From assembly GCA_022315425.1 (NCBI GenBank), contig JAIUPT010000031.1, positions 1,054,001 through 1,118,000 on the forward strand: DNA of 64,000 bases, in the 5' to 3' direction. Shown one piece after another: positions 20,749-32,193 of the stretch. The stretch is from Pseudevernia furfuracea (Eukaryota; Ascomycota; Lecanoromycetes; Lecanorales; Parmeliaceae). Within the stretch, counting starts at the first letter, position 1; every line of letters begins with the position of its first letter. The translations under genes and the position numbers were made by a program. The notes under the pieces are model-generated. The model made no database searches and had not been told where the DNA came from. It saw only the letters and a list, made by a program, of their open reading frames with translations.

Positions 20749-23395
20749 GGTTGCGGTTTTTGCGGTTGATGATAAGGAATTGATATGTGAGACGCTTTGG
20801 TGGTCGGCCGTGGAAGAATTGAGTCTGGGTAGGGGATGAAGGGGTAGGAGTGAGAATCGTGATTCCGAGGGTTGTTGTTGGGAAAAGGCTTGGCGGCTGG
20901 AGGTGATAACATGATTAACATCTGCCCATATTCAGGCGGCGTTCCCCCAAAGCCGTCGCTTTTAGGGTGAGTGGGGGTGAACCCCATCTGGATACTCTCG
21001 CGGACCAAGAAATCCTTCTACTTAACAGCTGGGATAATTGAACGAACTTGCTCATAGCGATTTGATACAAACTTTTCTGATAAGTTCTCCGGTTGTGGAG
21101 TTCTCAAAGGTCCTTAAATCTTAGAGTGAGCAGGTTTTTTTAAACTCCCAAGGTAAGATACTTCATCACCCTCTTGAGGTGGTGAAGCTCACCCATGCTG
21201 AACACTCAAACCGCCGCCTAGTCGGGGTCTAGGACGCGGCCTCGAGGCGGCGTATAAAAAAGAAACGTAATGTTCTCCCCCAAGATTCCCCTTTCCAGCA
21301 CATGCAAGAACCTCCTTTGCCAGTATCAAGCCTTATACAGACCTCCTTTGCATACACGCAATCAAGTCCGCCGGCCGCCATACCAGAAGAAACCATAGCC
21401 AATGGTTTACCGACCGGGTGCACACCGTAGTAGAGACAACGTGAGGGACGATACGAGGAATACGTCCAACGGTAGCCAGAGATCAGGACATCACTTTGAG
21501 CCGATGTGCAAAGTAGGTATAGAGGCATACAGGCACCACAGGCTTGGCTTCGCAGATGGCTCAATGGCACTAAAAAGAAAACCGACGTCACTCAATCAGT
21601 CGATGAGCATCTCGTTGCTCCAGTCCACTACAGCCTATGAGGAGGCGTACCCCTTTCTGATCTTGCCGCCACTGACTTCCTACGCTTTTTTTGTTGCTAC
21701 GAGCCGAGACTAACCGGAAGGAAACGAATGACTGTATGTTCTTGCAAGAGGCAGTGCAGAGGGGTTGTCAACTGGAGTGGCAAGCATCTTAGCGATCACT
21801 GACTTTGTTCATAGATGATTCTGTAAAGATAGATATTGCACATCTAGGGTCTCGCTCGACGAAGTCAGTGCACGTGATAACGAGCATTATAAATCGATAA
21901 AGTGCAGCTGCTCCCGACGGTCGTTTCCAGTTGGATATGTAAATGTGGTGCACTCCCTAACTGATGTTACTGTATAAAAACCCCAAAAAGATACTCGCAA
22001 CGAAGGCGCTAATACCATGCAAATGACCGTTGTCTTGGATGAGAGGAACAACCCTTGAGCACTCCAAGCTTCATATCATATCTTCGCAGTGGTATAAAAA
22101 AGACCACGCTGATGATCTGTTCCATCATGATTTCCAAAGCCAGATCAAAGCTTCACAGCAGTTTTCGTGCGAGATCCTTTTGCATCACTATTTGCAGTGC
22201 CAATATGTAATAGCAGACGTTAGATTTAGGCCTCAGCCTACGCCTATGTTTTGTTAGGAAACGGTGATTAGGACGAGGTGATTGCCGAGCTATGAGCGGG
22301 CAATACCTGTACGAGTGGAGTAAAGCGTTCAACCAATGGGCCGTTCCCCTCCCGAGCATCTCCAGCTCGATAGGTTGTGTCCATCACTGGTAAAGACTGG
22401 CTGCCAATACGGCCTTACCGCCTGGCCCTTTGCACACCATCCCGTATGCAAAAGCTCGAAACGCTACTAACCCCGTGATCATTCATCGAAAGTATGGCTC
22501 GACGACCCTCAACTAACACTGGGGTCTCCACCCTGATTTGAGCTTGATTATGTTTTCGTATGACCGTTACCAGTCAATTGCTCGCTTCAAGGGCGGATGT
22601 GTAAGATTTAGTGTACCTCGCTCCCCCCTGTCAAGAAGAGTACCTATCCCTATCATCTAGAATGCTGGGATAGCCCGACAGAAATGGGTCTGGCGCAGAA
22701 AGTTTCCGTTTATAGACTGTAGATATTACTTGATTGAAGAATGGAACTTTTGTCGGCACAGTATTTGGATTGGAGCGGTGCTGATCGATCGACTTATGCT
22801 AACTGCCTCAACAAGACATTGGGGATTTGGGCCGCGTGGGTGCATCCCTGAACCCTGTAAGTCGTGAGGCACTAAAAGCGGCATCTTCGGTAGAGCGCCC
22901 GTTCCACCGAGATTTCCTTTAGTGCCAAATGTCAAGCTAGCTCTATAGCTATAAAGCGGCGGCCTTTCTATTCTTTCAAGCGCCCGAGTCAGCAGTGAAG
23001 ATTGCATAATGAATAATGAATAACGAATAATGAATGTTTGGTGCAAATGATGCCAATGAAATCAGAGGAAAGTGTTTTCCTTGCGATGATTCTATTCCAG
23101 CTTTGTCCGTCTGTAGTCCGGGATTCGTTAATGTCTGGGCCAGCCGAGCTGGTGGAGCCGAGAGTACATGGACCACGATCAAGCTACGGATCATAGCTAC
23201 GTAATGCCCCCAGCATGCGGGGACTTCCCGACATTCGCTACTCGTACTACTCCAAGTAGCTCTTCTTCCCCGCAAAACCATCTTCTCTCATTGCTCAATT
23301 GATCTCTTAAATCTAATCAATCGCTCTTGCGCTGTCCTTCTTGTTGTCTTCTTCTTCTGCTTCTTCTTCTTCTTCTTCTTCAAGTTTCAGGAATT
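20749..23395. other. Gene-poor region upstream of HTH-HD and cyclase genes
   Basis: The largest frames (minus 21229-21591, minus 22726-23046) have no coding character that I recognise. A short A/T-rich tandem motif of the form AATGAATAATG occurs around 23007-23036. Promoters of the flanking genes should lie at the two ends. Confidence 0.4.
23338..23381 (+). repeat. CTT/TTC-rich tract in the cyclase leader
   Basis: A near-perfect (CTT)n tract lies just upstream of ATG 23396. Pyrimidine tracts of this kind are common in fungal promoters and leaders. Confidence 0.7.
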
Positions 23396-24773
23396 ATGGC
23401 AGACAGAAATTCCATTGCCCAAGGGCGGCTAGGCCAAGTGAAAGACTTCCTAACAATGAACAAAACCGCTACGTCCATCCCTTTCGACCCCAATTCGACC
23501 AAGTTTCCACAGCGGAAAGACGTCCCACAAGCCCCTTACGCTCCCCCAGGAGTACCCACCGCTTGGGTATGGGGCGAGACGGATTTCCTAGGGCGTTTGA
23601 ATCTATTAACCCCGACGAGAGTCAAAGCTGCGGCGGCAAGCGAAATCAAGACGGGGGAGATGGTCTCATTGAAGTAAGCAAGCCGCAATGCTCAACCGAG
23701 CTGTGCTAAAAGCAAGACTGTAGTCTACCATTAAACCATCCGGAAGTTCCAGCTTTCGCCCGAGAAAGCTTCAAACACGAGATCAAGACTCTGGCCGAGA
23801 ATATTGCTTATGATGAGAAATACGAGTTGAACACTCAGAGTGGGACACAATGGGACGGGTTCAGGCATGTTCGTCTCTCCAACAACCAGAGCACGTTATG
23901 ATATCCGCTAAGGGCTTCATAGTTTGCCTGGATACCCACCCCAATATTCTACAACAATACCCACGGTGACGACATCATCGGTCCCAAAGCGAACCACAAA
24001 TGCTCCATCCACCACTGGTCAAACCATGGCATCGCAGGCCGCGGCGTACTACTCGACTACCGTTCCTACGCAGAAAAAAAAGGCGTCGCTTTAAACTCAT
24101 ACGAAGCGGATCGCATATCATACGCCGAGCTCGAGGCTTGCGGAAGAGACCAGGGCATTGATATAAGGCCTCAGGCTCAAGGAGGGGACATACAGATTGG
24201 CGACATGTTGTTTATTAGGAGCGGATTTATCAAAACATACTACAGCAAGCCGGTGGAGGAAAGGAACCAGCTGGCACTACGACATCATGAGCTAGGGCAG
24301 AACGATGGGCAGCGCTACGCGGGTGTCAAGCAGGAAGATGCGATGCTGGACTGGTTGCACGATTGTTACTTTGCTGCTGTTGCGGGAGATAGTCCGACCT
24401 TTGAGGCATGGCCTACGAATCAAGGTATGTTTTTGTCCGGGTCTCACCTTGGAGTGTAGTGGTGCTAATTCTGATCGGCAGAGTATCACATTCACGAGTA
24501 CTTGCTTGCAATGTGGGGCTGGTAAAGATTATCCCACAGACTAGACATAGAACCTTTCAAAGACTAACCTGCGAATCTTAGTCCTCTCGGAGAAATGGTA
24601 GACCTGGAAAAGCTGGCGCAGACCTGTAGAGAGAAAAACAGGTGGACTTTTTTTGTCACCAGCGCGCCTGCGAACGTCCCTGGTGAGACGTCACTGCTGT
24701 CCTTTCATCGATCGTGCTAATGCAAGACATAGGTGGCATTGCCTCGCATGTGAACGGTACCGCTATTTTCTAG
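23396..24773 (+). CDS. Cyclase-family hydrolase (PF04199-like)
   Basis: Six exons are inferred: 23396-23673, 23724-23868, 23923-24424, 24482-24521, 24582-24682 and 24733-24773, giving 368 residues. The order of conserved blocks matches fungal cyclase-family proteins, relatives of kynurenine formamidase: DFLGRLNLLTPTRV, SLNLPLNHP, NTQSGTQWDGFRHFAWIPT, HHWSNHGIAGRGVLLDY, GDMLFIRSGF, EYLLAMWGCPLGEMVDLEKL and NVPGGIASHVNGTAIF at the end. The His/Asp pattern of the metal site sits in the DGFRH and GRGVLLDY blocks. Such enzymes hydrolyse amide or lactone bonds; the substrate is unknown. No signal peptide is seen, so it is probably cytosolic. Exon 2 ends at a GTTCGT donor. The 40-nt exon 4 is supported because it restores the WGCPLGE motif. 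Confidence 0.9.
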
Positions 24774-26797
24774 TCATCTGCAAACACAAGGGTTCCCTTC
24801 ACAAGCTTCATTTACGACACGGCTTGTACATATCTGTCATACATTCTCTATTTGTGGGGATGTCTCGTTGAGCTTCAACCGGATTGGAGGTTACCTAGAC
24901 CATGGCACGCTTATGGATTCGAGCTTCCCGAGCCCTCTTCCATAAGCCAGCAACCGCAGAAAATGAAATCCCAGCCTTGATAATGGACGTTGAAGGTCCA
25001 CCGATTTGGACCAGCCCAAGTACCTATTACAGTGCTCAGGCGGCACTGGTCAACCTCAGACTTCCAAAAGCCAAGTCTTGCAGTTGGAGGCCTTCATAAT
25101 GGTCCTGGAGTGAAAGAGTAGCCGTACGCCTGGACAGCCTTTGTCTCGGAAGCTCACCAATGCCCCTCGCGGAGCAAAACGCAACGGACACCCCGGAGTT
25201 ATGCTTTGCGAATACTTCTCGTCCCGAGGTCTTGCGAATGACCCCGCTAGAACCATTCGCTCTTGTTACCTTGATTCTTACTGATGATTAAACGACATCC
25301 TTACCTACTTATATGTGTCGGTGACCGCTGTCCTCGGAACGGTCCTTTGTGGCCTGTCAAACTCTGAGAGCTGCTTTCTCTGCGTCAATGACGCTCAGCG
25401 GGGAAAGTGGCATAGTCCCCGAGCGACACCAAGGCTATTGCATGTCTTTCATTCAAACGAACGTCTTCTTAAGATTAAATGTGGTGTCATGTCCCATACC
25501 TACCTTTCTGCTCATCTCAATGCTTTTTTGTTTAACATTGCCTTTTGCCAGATTCCCAAAGTATTCATTCCGGAGCCCCTGCGAAATGGCCCTTGCCAAT
25601 TTTTTTTTGGCTATCTCCACGGTGCCAGCCGGATCTTCCTTCCTTCACTTACCAACCACGAGACGGTGTTGTCTGTTTCGAATGCCGTGCTGCGAAGTTC
25701 CGTAGCTTCCCTCCCAACTTGAAAAAGAAAGCCCTTGCCAGGGAGATTAGCAACTGGGACCAAACAACGGCGGTGAACTTTTGTCCGAGAGAGACTCGTA
25801 AAATGTAGGAGTATACCCTAACAGATCGTCTTGAAACAGAGTCTGCTTTTCCATTGCGTCAACACACGTTTCAACGACTCCCTCTTGACGGCGCCACGCG
25901 CGGAAACTCATCGCATGACGACTCCATCTACCACCTCCGCAACCAAAGAACAAGTTTTGGGTACTTCGGGCAACAATTTCCGCATCCCCAGCTTAGCTGG
26001 CTCTGGTGCCTCGACCTCCCCAACTACTGCTGCCTCTAGCACGTTATTAGGAATAAGTTTCCGGCACATCAACAGCACTAGCCGCGTCCTTCACCAATTC
26101 TCTGGATTCACATGCCCAGTCAGCGGGCCCGATATAGTAGTAAGTCCATGACCAATCATAACATCTGTTGCGGGAAGCGATAGCCGAAACTTACTTCTAA
26201 GACTTATCCATCACCGCTCTTCGAAGAAAAAGTGCCAACGCATTGCGCGGCAGTTGCACAGCGTGACCCTGCGATCTTTTTTTTTTTTTTTTTTTTTTTT
26301 TCACTCGGAGGCACCGGTACAAATGGGCTTGGGAGTTAATGTAAACAATCCCTCCTCTACCAAACGCTTGCAAAGTTTAAAAGCACTGCCTCCCCCTTTC
26401 TACTTTTTCCTTCCATCCAAATCCAACCGTACGTTGTTTTCTACGTCTGGTGTCACAAGCTCGAAGTGTCGACTCTACAATCGAGTTGCTGGTGGTTCGG
26501 CGGCATACTTCTGGAACTCCGACAGGCCGCTAGCGGCGCATCGGTTGTTCATCTTTCTTGCGTTCTTTGGGGCCCGGGATTGGTTGGTGATCAAAATGGG
26601 TTTCCCCGAAAGCAGTTGACGAGTATGAAGATTCAAGAGGGCTCGGAAAAATTTGCCGGAGCACTGGACCTATAATCGCGTGTTGTTGTTGAATATATAA
26701 GTTTCTACCTTGAAAGCTTTGCTGTGCTACTTGAAAAAGGCGCGCGGGCCGGAGGAGGCATCGGCGGCTTTAGACAGGCCCAACAACAGCCTTTCTC
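24774..26797. other. Gene-poor region with a 25-T run
   Basis: No family match was seen in any frame. A plus-strand frame at about 25920-26151 ends at a GTAAGT sequence and could be a first exon, but no partner was found. A run of 25 T bases lies at about 26277-26301. The 3' end of the permease gene follows. Confidence 0.35.
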
Positions 26798-28672
26798 TCA
26801 ACTCCCTTCTTGTGATGACCGTGCTAGAGTTCCGACGGGCTCTTTCTCCTCGTGACCTACGATTGCCCAAGCCGCCCGGTCTGCTCCGTCCGTTCGGGTC
26901 GGAAAGGGGAACAAGAGGCATAGGATACAATACGCGGACCTGTCTCTCCCGATCAGCACCGAGCGTCAGTGAGATGGGAGTTTATAGACTCACGCGGAGA
27001 AGAGGAGTCCCTCGAGCCAGCCCAAAGAGGTGAAATCCACATAGCCGCGAGAGACTCCGTTGATCGTGGGATTGATTTCGTAGGCGAGGCCGGGAAGCTG
27101 AGGAACCATCCCCACGGCGAACGCTGCCACTGCTCGCAGGTTGATGCCGGCTGTGTACCAGTAGAGGCCAGCCGGGTTGTAAAGCTGGCAGACGTTTAAT
27201 CCGTTGGACTTTCTCACCATGAAGAAGTCGGACAGGAGGACTATGTCGACACGTTAGAGGCCATGTGTATGGGATGCAGCAAAATTGGCTTACCACCAGC
27301 GACAGGCCCGAGGAACGGCGCCGAGTATCCGTTGAGGAATGCCAAGAAGCTTTGAGCGCTCGCTTCGATTTTCCACGGGCAGATGACGAAACCGAGGATC
27401 GCGCAGAGCAGTTGACCTCGTCTCAGGTCCATGTATTTGGGGAAAAGCGCCATGGCATCGTTGCCGAACGGTACCGAGTTGCCGGCCACATTGGTTCCGA
27501 TCATGGCGAAGGCAAAGATGAGGCCGACGAAGAATTTCGCGGCTCGGTTGTCCCACATGAGGACGATTGTGATGGGGTTCCATTGGATTTTCCCGTAGAT
27601 CACTTGCGACGAGGCGGCCATTACGACACCGAGGAAGTAGATGAGTGTCATGCACACCGGAAGAGAGATGGCTTGAGCAATGGTGGCTGTCCGCGGGTTA
27701 CGAGCGTAGCGCGTCAGGTCGGGGATGTTGATGGCGAATGTTGAACCGGCGGAAATAGCTGTTGTGATGGCATAGCAGAATGCATACCCCAAAGACATGC
27801 CATTCTCGATCTGATTCGGTATTCGAAGCAGAGGGCCGAATCCGTGTGAAGCAGTCACCGCCCATGTGAACAGACAGATCCCGAAGATTGGCATGAGGAT
27901 TATTTTTACCAAAAAGATCCACCGCAGGGCGGGCATACTCAGGAACAAAAAAGGGAGAGATGCAAGCCAGAAGATTGAGAAGCTGAGAAGTTCGGCAGCC
28001 GTGATATCGGCACTTGCTGGCAACGCATCGGCGTGCCAGTTGGCGAAGGATGGCCAGATGGCTTCAATCATGGCTTGAACCGCAAGACTGCCTAGGTAGG
28101 CTTGTATGCCGTACCAGATGGGCGCGACGACTGCTCGAATGACGATGGGGAGGTAGGAACCTCGAAGACCAAAGGACCTAGGGGGCGAAAATTAGTCATC
28201 CCTGGGGAGATTTGAGGGATGTCATACGCTCTCGAGATGACCGGGAAGTTGATCGAGTACTGAAATTTGCCGCCTGTCAGCCCACACTAGGTTCAACACC
28301 GGAAAGCATGGCTACTGTGGATCTAAACTAGACAAAAAGAGCACCGCGGCTGCTCGTTACCTTGGAGCCAATATAACCAGTACCGCAACAAGCCATCATA
28401 ACCAAGATGTTGCCAATCAGATAGGCTATCAAAGCTATGCCAGGATTCAGACCCAATGCAACGCTTGCTGATGCAGTCTGGATCTGACCAGCTGAGAAGC
28501 CTTCAGCGATCCAGAAGCCTCCGACGTGATACCACTCCCATTTCTTCTGGTGTATTGGGACGGGATCTAAGTCGGGATTGCTCCAGCGGGAGATTGGGCC
28601 TTCGGCAGTGAAAGAACCCGAGGCTGGTTGGAGGATCAGGTGTCGGCGGTGGAAGAACTTGAGTCTCTCCAT
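26798..28672 (-). CDS. NCS1-family permease (uracil/uridine/allantoin type)
   Basis: Five exons on the minus strand are inferred: 28672-28361, 28259-28228 (32 nt), 28177-27294, 27240-26994 and 26939-26798, giving 538 residues. The sequence is strongly hydrophobic with about twelve membrane segments. NCS1 hallmarks are visible: the N-terminal NPDLDPVPIHQKKWEWYHVG, a first helix with GFSAGQIQTASASVALGL, SINFPVISRASFGLRGSYLP, APIWYGIQAYLGS, then INIPDLTRYARNPRTA and NSVPFGNDAMALFPKYM. These plasma-membrane proton symporters take up uracil, uridine, allantoin or related compounds; the exact substrate is not determinable here. The frame appears to end in SA at 26990, but a GTGAGT donor overlaps that stop and a downstream exon extends the last helix (AYCILCLLFP). 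That extension is my preferred model. Confidence 0.9.
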
Positions 28673-29709
28673 ACTCTAGGTGGGTCAAGCGGATTTGAAT
28701 AACAAAAAACGAAGAAAATGCACAGCTAAAACCACAGAGAGAGAATTATAATGAAACGGTAGCTTGACCTTACCTTAAAAACCCATGTCTTCTAGCGCTG
28801 CAGATTTTTGCAGAAGGGCAAATCACCAATACATAGCCCAGACATCGATTAATTACCGACTCATACCCCGTACTACTAGTTCGTACGCTTTTGAGTGATG
28901 ACTTGGTAATTTTCCATCTTCGGGTGTATGAAGAAATAGTTTGCCATCCGATTCTTCTTTGCTTCGACAACTACTTAGTTTATTCGACACGTAACGTCAA
29001 GATCTCATCACTGTTAGACACACTATCATGCATCGAAGAGTTTTTAACTTTTAACACTGATACAACAACAACAACAACAACTATAACGAGAGAGATCTCA
29101 AGGGACCTCTTGACAATTCCAGCATAATTTCGACCTCAAAGCCGTGTGCAATCTAGACAAATCTCTCGCGAGGATAATTATCGACGACAAGTGGCAAAGT
29201 TTCGATGAGGGCTTCAGCAGGGGCCCTTATGCTCCCATGGCAAATTTACCGAATCATACCCCCAAACTCTTGGCTTAGAGGTATGGATCTGTAATATAGG
29301 GTAATGACTGGTATCGGAACATGCAGGTAAAGGAAGCGCATATGCTTGATGACTTCATTACGAAGCCGTGGCCTGCGCGCCCCCATCCGGGAGTTGACCA
29401 ACGACTTTTGCATGCGATGCTGCAGGCCTTACCTTAGCTAGACGGTCTATGGCGTCACGATGGCTGCAGCGAGCATCCCCGGCATGGCGGGCGGGGAAAT
29501 CCCTTGGGGGGAATGCATAAGGTGTAAGCTGTGCTACTGCAGCGCCTGCGTTCATTAAACCGCTAAGGATAGTGGGTCGTCATTTCTCCGCGCATAGGTG
29601 GAGATGTGGACGGGAAGCGGACATGATTGTTGAAGAAGCTGGGTGCGGATGCAATTGCCTCTCCTTGTGCTTCCGCCGTAGTATGTACGGCACCCTTAAC
29701 CCCGAGACT

Positions 29710-29882
29710 GATCCCCGGAAAGTAGAGTACCCCCGGAAGATGCCCTTAAAGTGCTTCTAAAAAGTATCTCTTAGATTTACTTTTCCGAGAGCGACTTTTC
29801 GGGGCACTTTCCGGGGTAGTTTCCGGGGTACTTTGGGGGGGCACTTTCCGAGGCACTTTTCAGGATACTTCGGGAGGGGGGG
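29710..29882. repeat. Degenerate inverted and direct GC-rich short repeats
   Basis: Around 29712-29745 the strand reads CCCCGGAAAGTAGAGTACC and similar. Around 29800-29840 it reads GGGGCACTTTCCGGGGTAG and then repeats the CCGGGGTA core. The two blocks are roughly reverse complements and each core is repeated several times with drift. Confidence 0.55.
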
Positions 29883-30372
29883 GGGTAAATGTTAGTACTT
29901 TTTGAAGGCCAGCTTTTCAAAACGATTGAAGTTATTACTCAGCCAAAATCAGATCAATTCATATTATTTGAAATTAACTTATTATATTATGAAATGTGCT
30001 CTACAGTTTGCACTCTTCAGAATTTATATAGAAGGTATTGATGTGAAGTGCGTTGAAGTGGAATACAAAAAACGATTTTTTGTTTTTCAAACTGGTCCAT
30101 TCAGGGTGCCGTAAGCCGCACGAAATCCTATAGGGCTGAAAATGCTTGGCGAAGAATCGGCCGAATTTGTCTCCTTCTACAGACTACTCACCATTCTAGC
30201 ACTATGAAAGCCTCTATTTCAAAAACAACTCTGAATTCTGGTGAAGTTTTAGGACTCCTGATGAGTTAAGGTCTAGACGAGGAAGCGGAGACGCCAGATC
30301 GAAAGGCGGTGCCTGATGATGCCAGCCAGGGCGCCCGACGGTCCAAACCGGCAGTCCAAACTCCAAAGGCCT

Positions 30373-30458
30373 GGACTAGTTCAAATTGAAGCTATCTACT
30401 CTACACAGTCCATAGTCCGTTCAAACGTTCAGACCGTCTAACCCATTTGAACTGGTCC
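30373..30458. repeat. 14-bp inverted repeat, one mismatch
   Basis: GGACTAGTTCAAAT at 30373-30386 is matched in inverted orientation by ATTTGAACTGGTCC at 30445-30458 with one mismatch. It lies in a cluster of TCCAAA motifs. Confidence 0.6.
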
Positions 30459-30814
30459 AAAGTTTTCTTCAATTTCTTCAAAGCCTCCGATGTCCTCTTC
30501 GTTCATAGTATCGTTAATATTATCTAAATGTTCTTCCGTGAAGCTACGCGGCCGAAAACATCACTTCAGACACTCTAATAACTCAGTGTTCTTACTCATA
30601 AAACTAACACTCTAACATAACACGATATAATTGACGTCATCCTCCTCTCCGCGTCAGACCTGTGTGATAGCATCTCCACCTAAATCATCTTGTAGTATTC
30701 GCTATCCAGACCACCTTCAACGCGAGCAGGGCCCTAAAGCCACCTAGGCGTCATCACCCGCCTGAGCCACTGTACCATCGTAACAACCTTCGCCATTGCA
30801 AGAACGAGTTGATT

Positions 30815-32193
30815 CTACACATGGCTGACCAGACTTTGGGCGTCCGCGTCCCGGAAATGTGACATCCCCAGGATCTTAGTCTCCATCACGCGATCTGATA
30901 TCGGTCTTGGAGAATCTTGCCTCGCGCACTTCGCTTCCACCTCCATACCAATCCAGGATGAATCTGTCGTCGATGTACACTCGCTAGAATATGGCTTCCT
31001 GGACGAGGAAGCCGACATTTTACTCCCGCGCACGACGAAGGGAATGCGGTGCGACATGGAAGATATGACGGTGTCTGATCCGCGCTCCGACTGTGAGTCT
31101 CGAAGCTTGCGAAATATTGGTTTCAGCAACGGCAAGCAGGAACTTATGACTCCGAGAAGGGCTTCTAGTGAGGTCAAGAGCGCGATGAGACAGTACGTAT
31201 CTTGCGCGTGGAGGTTTGTGGGGTCGCCGATCGTGGAGGTCGCTTGGACGCGATAGATCGTTATGGCACAGATTCTGCGGCAAAGAAACATGTCAGTATC
31301 TTATGCTTGCAAGCCACCGGAGGCTTGGTGGGTTTGGGAGCCATACGTGATACCGAGACCGAACATGCAGCTCAACGCCACCTTTTTGCTCCTTACCATC
31401 TGCAATCCCCACAGTATCGGCATGGGTAAGACCACAACCGCGACGTCCTGTAGCAGGTTCAAGATTGCGATAAACATATCGAGGGATTTCTGATCTCCGC
31501 AAGAGCCGTCGACCATAGTTGGTGCCCATCTGTACCTTATTGGCCGACAGATAAGGCAGTCCGCGATAACTGCGCTCACACCAAAGATTATATTCACCCC
31601 CAGTGCCGCATAACAAGCGATGAGGAACGAGCGGGTGGGGAAAATTTGGATATAGAGGGTAAGGATCGCGGCGCGGATTATCGTCACGGCAGTCACCCAG
31701 AGAATTGGAGACAGAAACAGGAGCTGTTGTATACATGTCAGATTGGCTCATCTATGATCGGAGAAGCCTTACCTGGAGGCCTAGTACTTCGGATACGGAG
31801 CCCACCTTCCGTGGGACTGAGTAACAGCAACCTAGCAATTGTCAATGAATGTGCTCGGTCCTGAGATGCGGTGCTCCGGCTGAGCATGATTACCATATAC
31901 ATTGACACCAGTCTCGGCGAGCGCAAAGATCTATCGTTGTTCATCATCAGTGGGTGAGACTCGGCTCGTGATACTTCGAAGACGCTCACCAGACCTAGTA
32001 GTATTAAATAATCATGGAGCGCAAGTGCTTGGGTTTGTATCCTTCGTGCCCAGAATCTGAGGCCAACAGCGATTGTTGCAAAGCCGGAGAACACTGTGAG
32101 AAGGATGAAGTGAGGGAGCTGATATTGCATCTCTTCAGGTGCGTAGCCCGACGTTGCGGAGCTCATAGCTCCTTGCGCTGTAGTTTTTGCCAT
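30815..32193 (-). CDS. Rhodopsin-domain integral membrane protein (fungal PTH11-like class), copy 1
   Basis: Five exons on the minus strand are inferred: 32193-31990, 31930-31894 (37 nt), 31831-31773, 31723-31347 and 31274-30815, giving 378 residues. About seven hydrophobic segments fit the fungal rhodopsin domain: FILLTVFSGFATIAVGLRFW, HDYLILLGL followed by IFALAETGVNVYG, PILWVTAVTIIRAAILTLYI, VNIIFGVSAVIADCLICRPI, NLLQDVAVVVLPMPILWGLQ, MFGLGITICAITIYRV and the last segment LTSLEALLGVISSCLPLLKP. The C-terminal 90 residues are polar and Ser-rich, presumably cytoplasmic. ATG 32193 is chosen; the upstream frame has only a TTG. Ligand and signalling partner are unknown; some members of this class act as G-protein-coupled receptors. 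Confidence 0.85.

Larger units (their letters stand above)
28673..30814. other. Gene-free, repeat-like accessory DNA
   Basis: No coding region is supported. It includes an (ACA)n tract near 29063-29082 and degenerate inverted CGGGGTA/CCGGAAAG motifs at 29710-29880. A G11 run near 29880 and an A/T-rich stretch at about 29890-30100 follow. Near 30310-30460 is a cluster of GTCCAAA motifs with an inverted repeat. The layout suggests decayed transposable elements, but no transposase or reverse transcriptase fragment was recognised. Confidence 0.45.
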
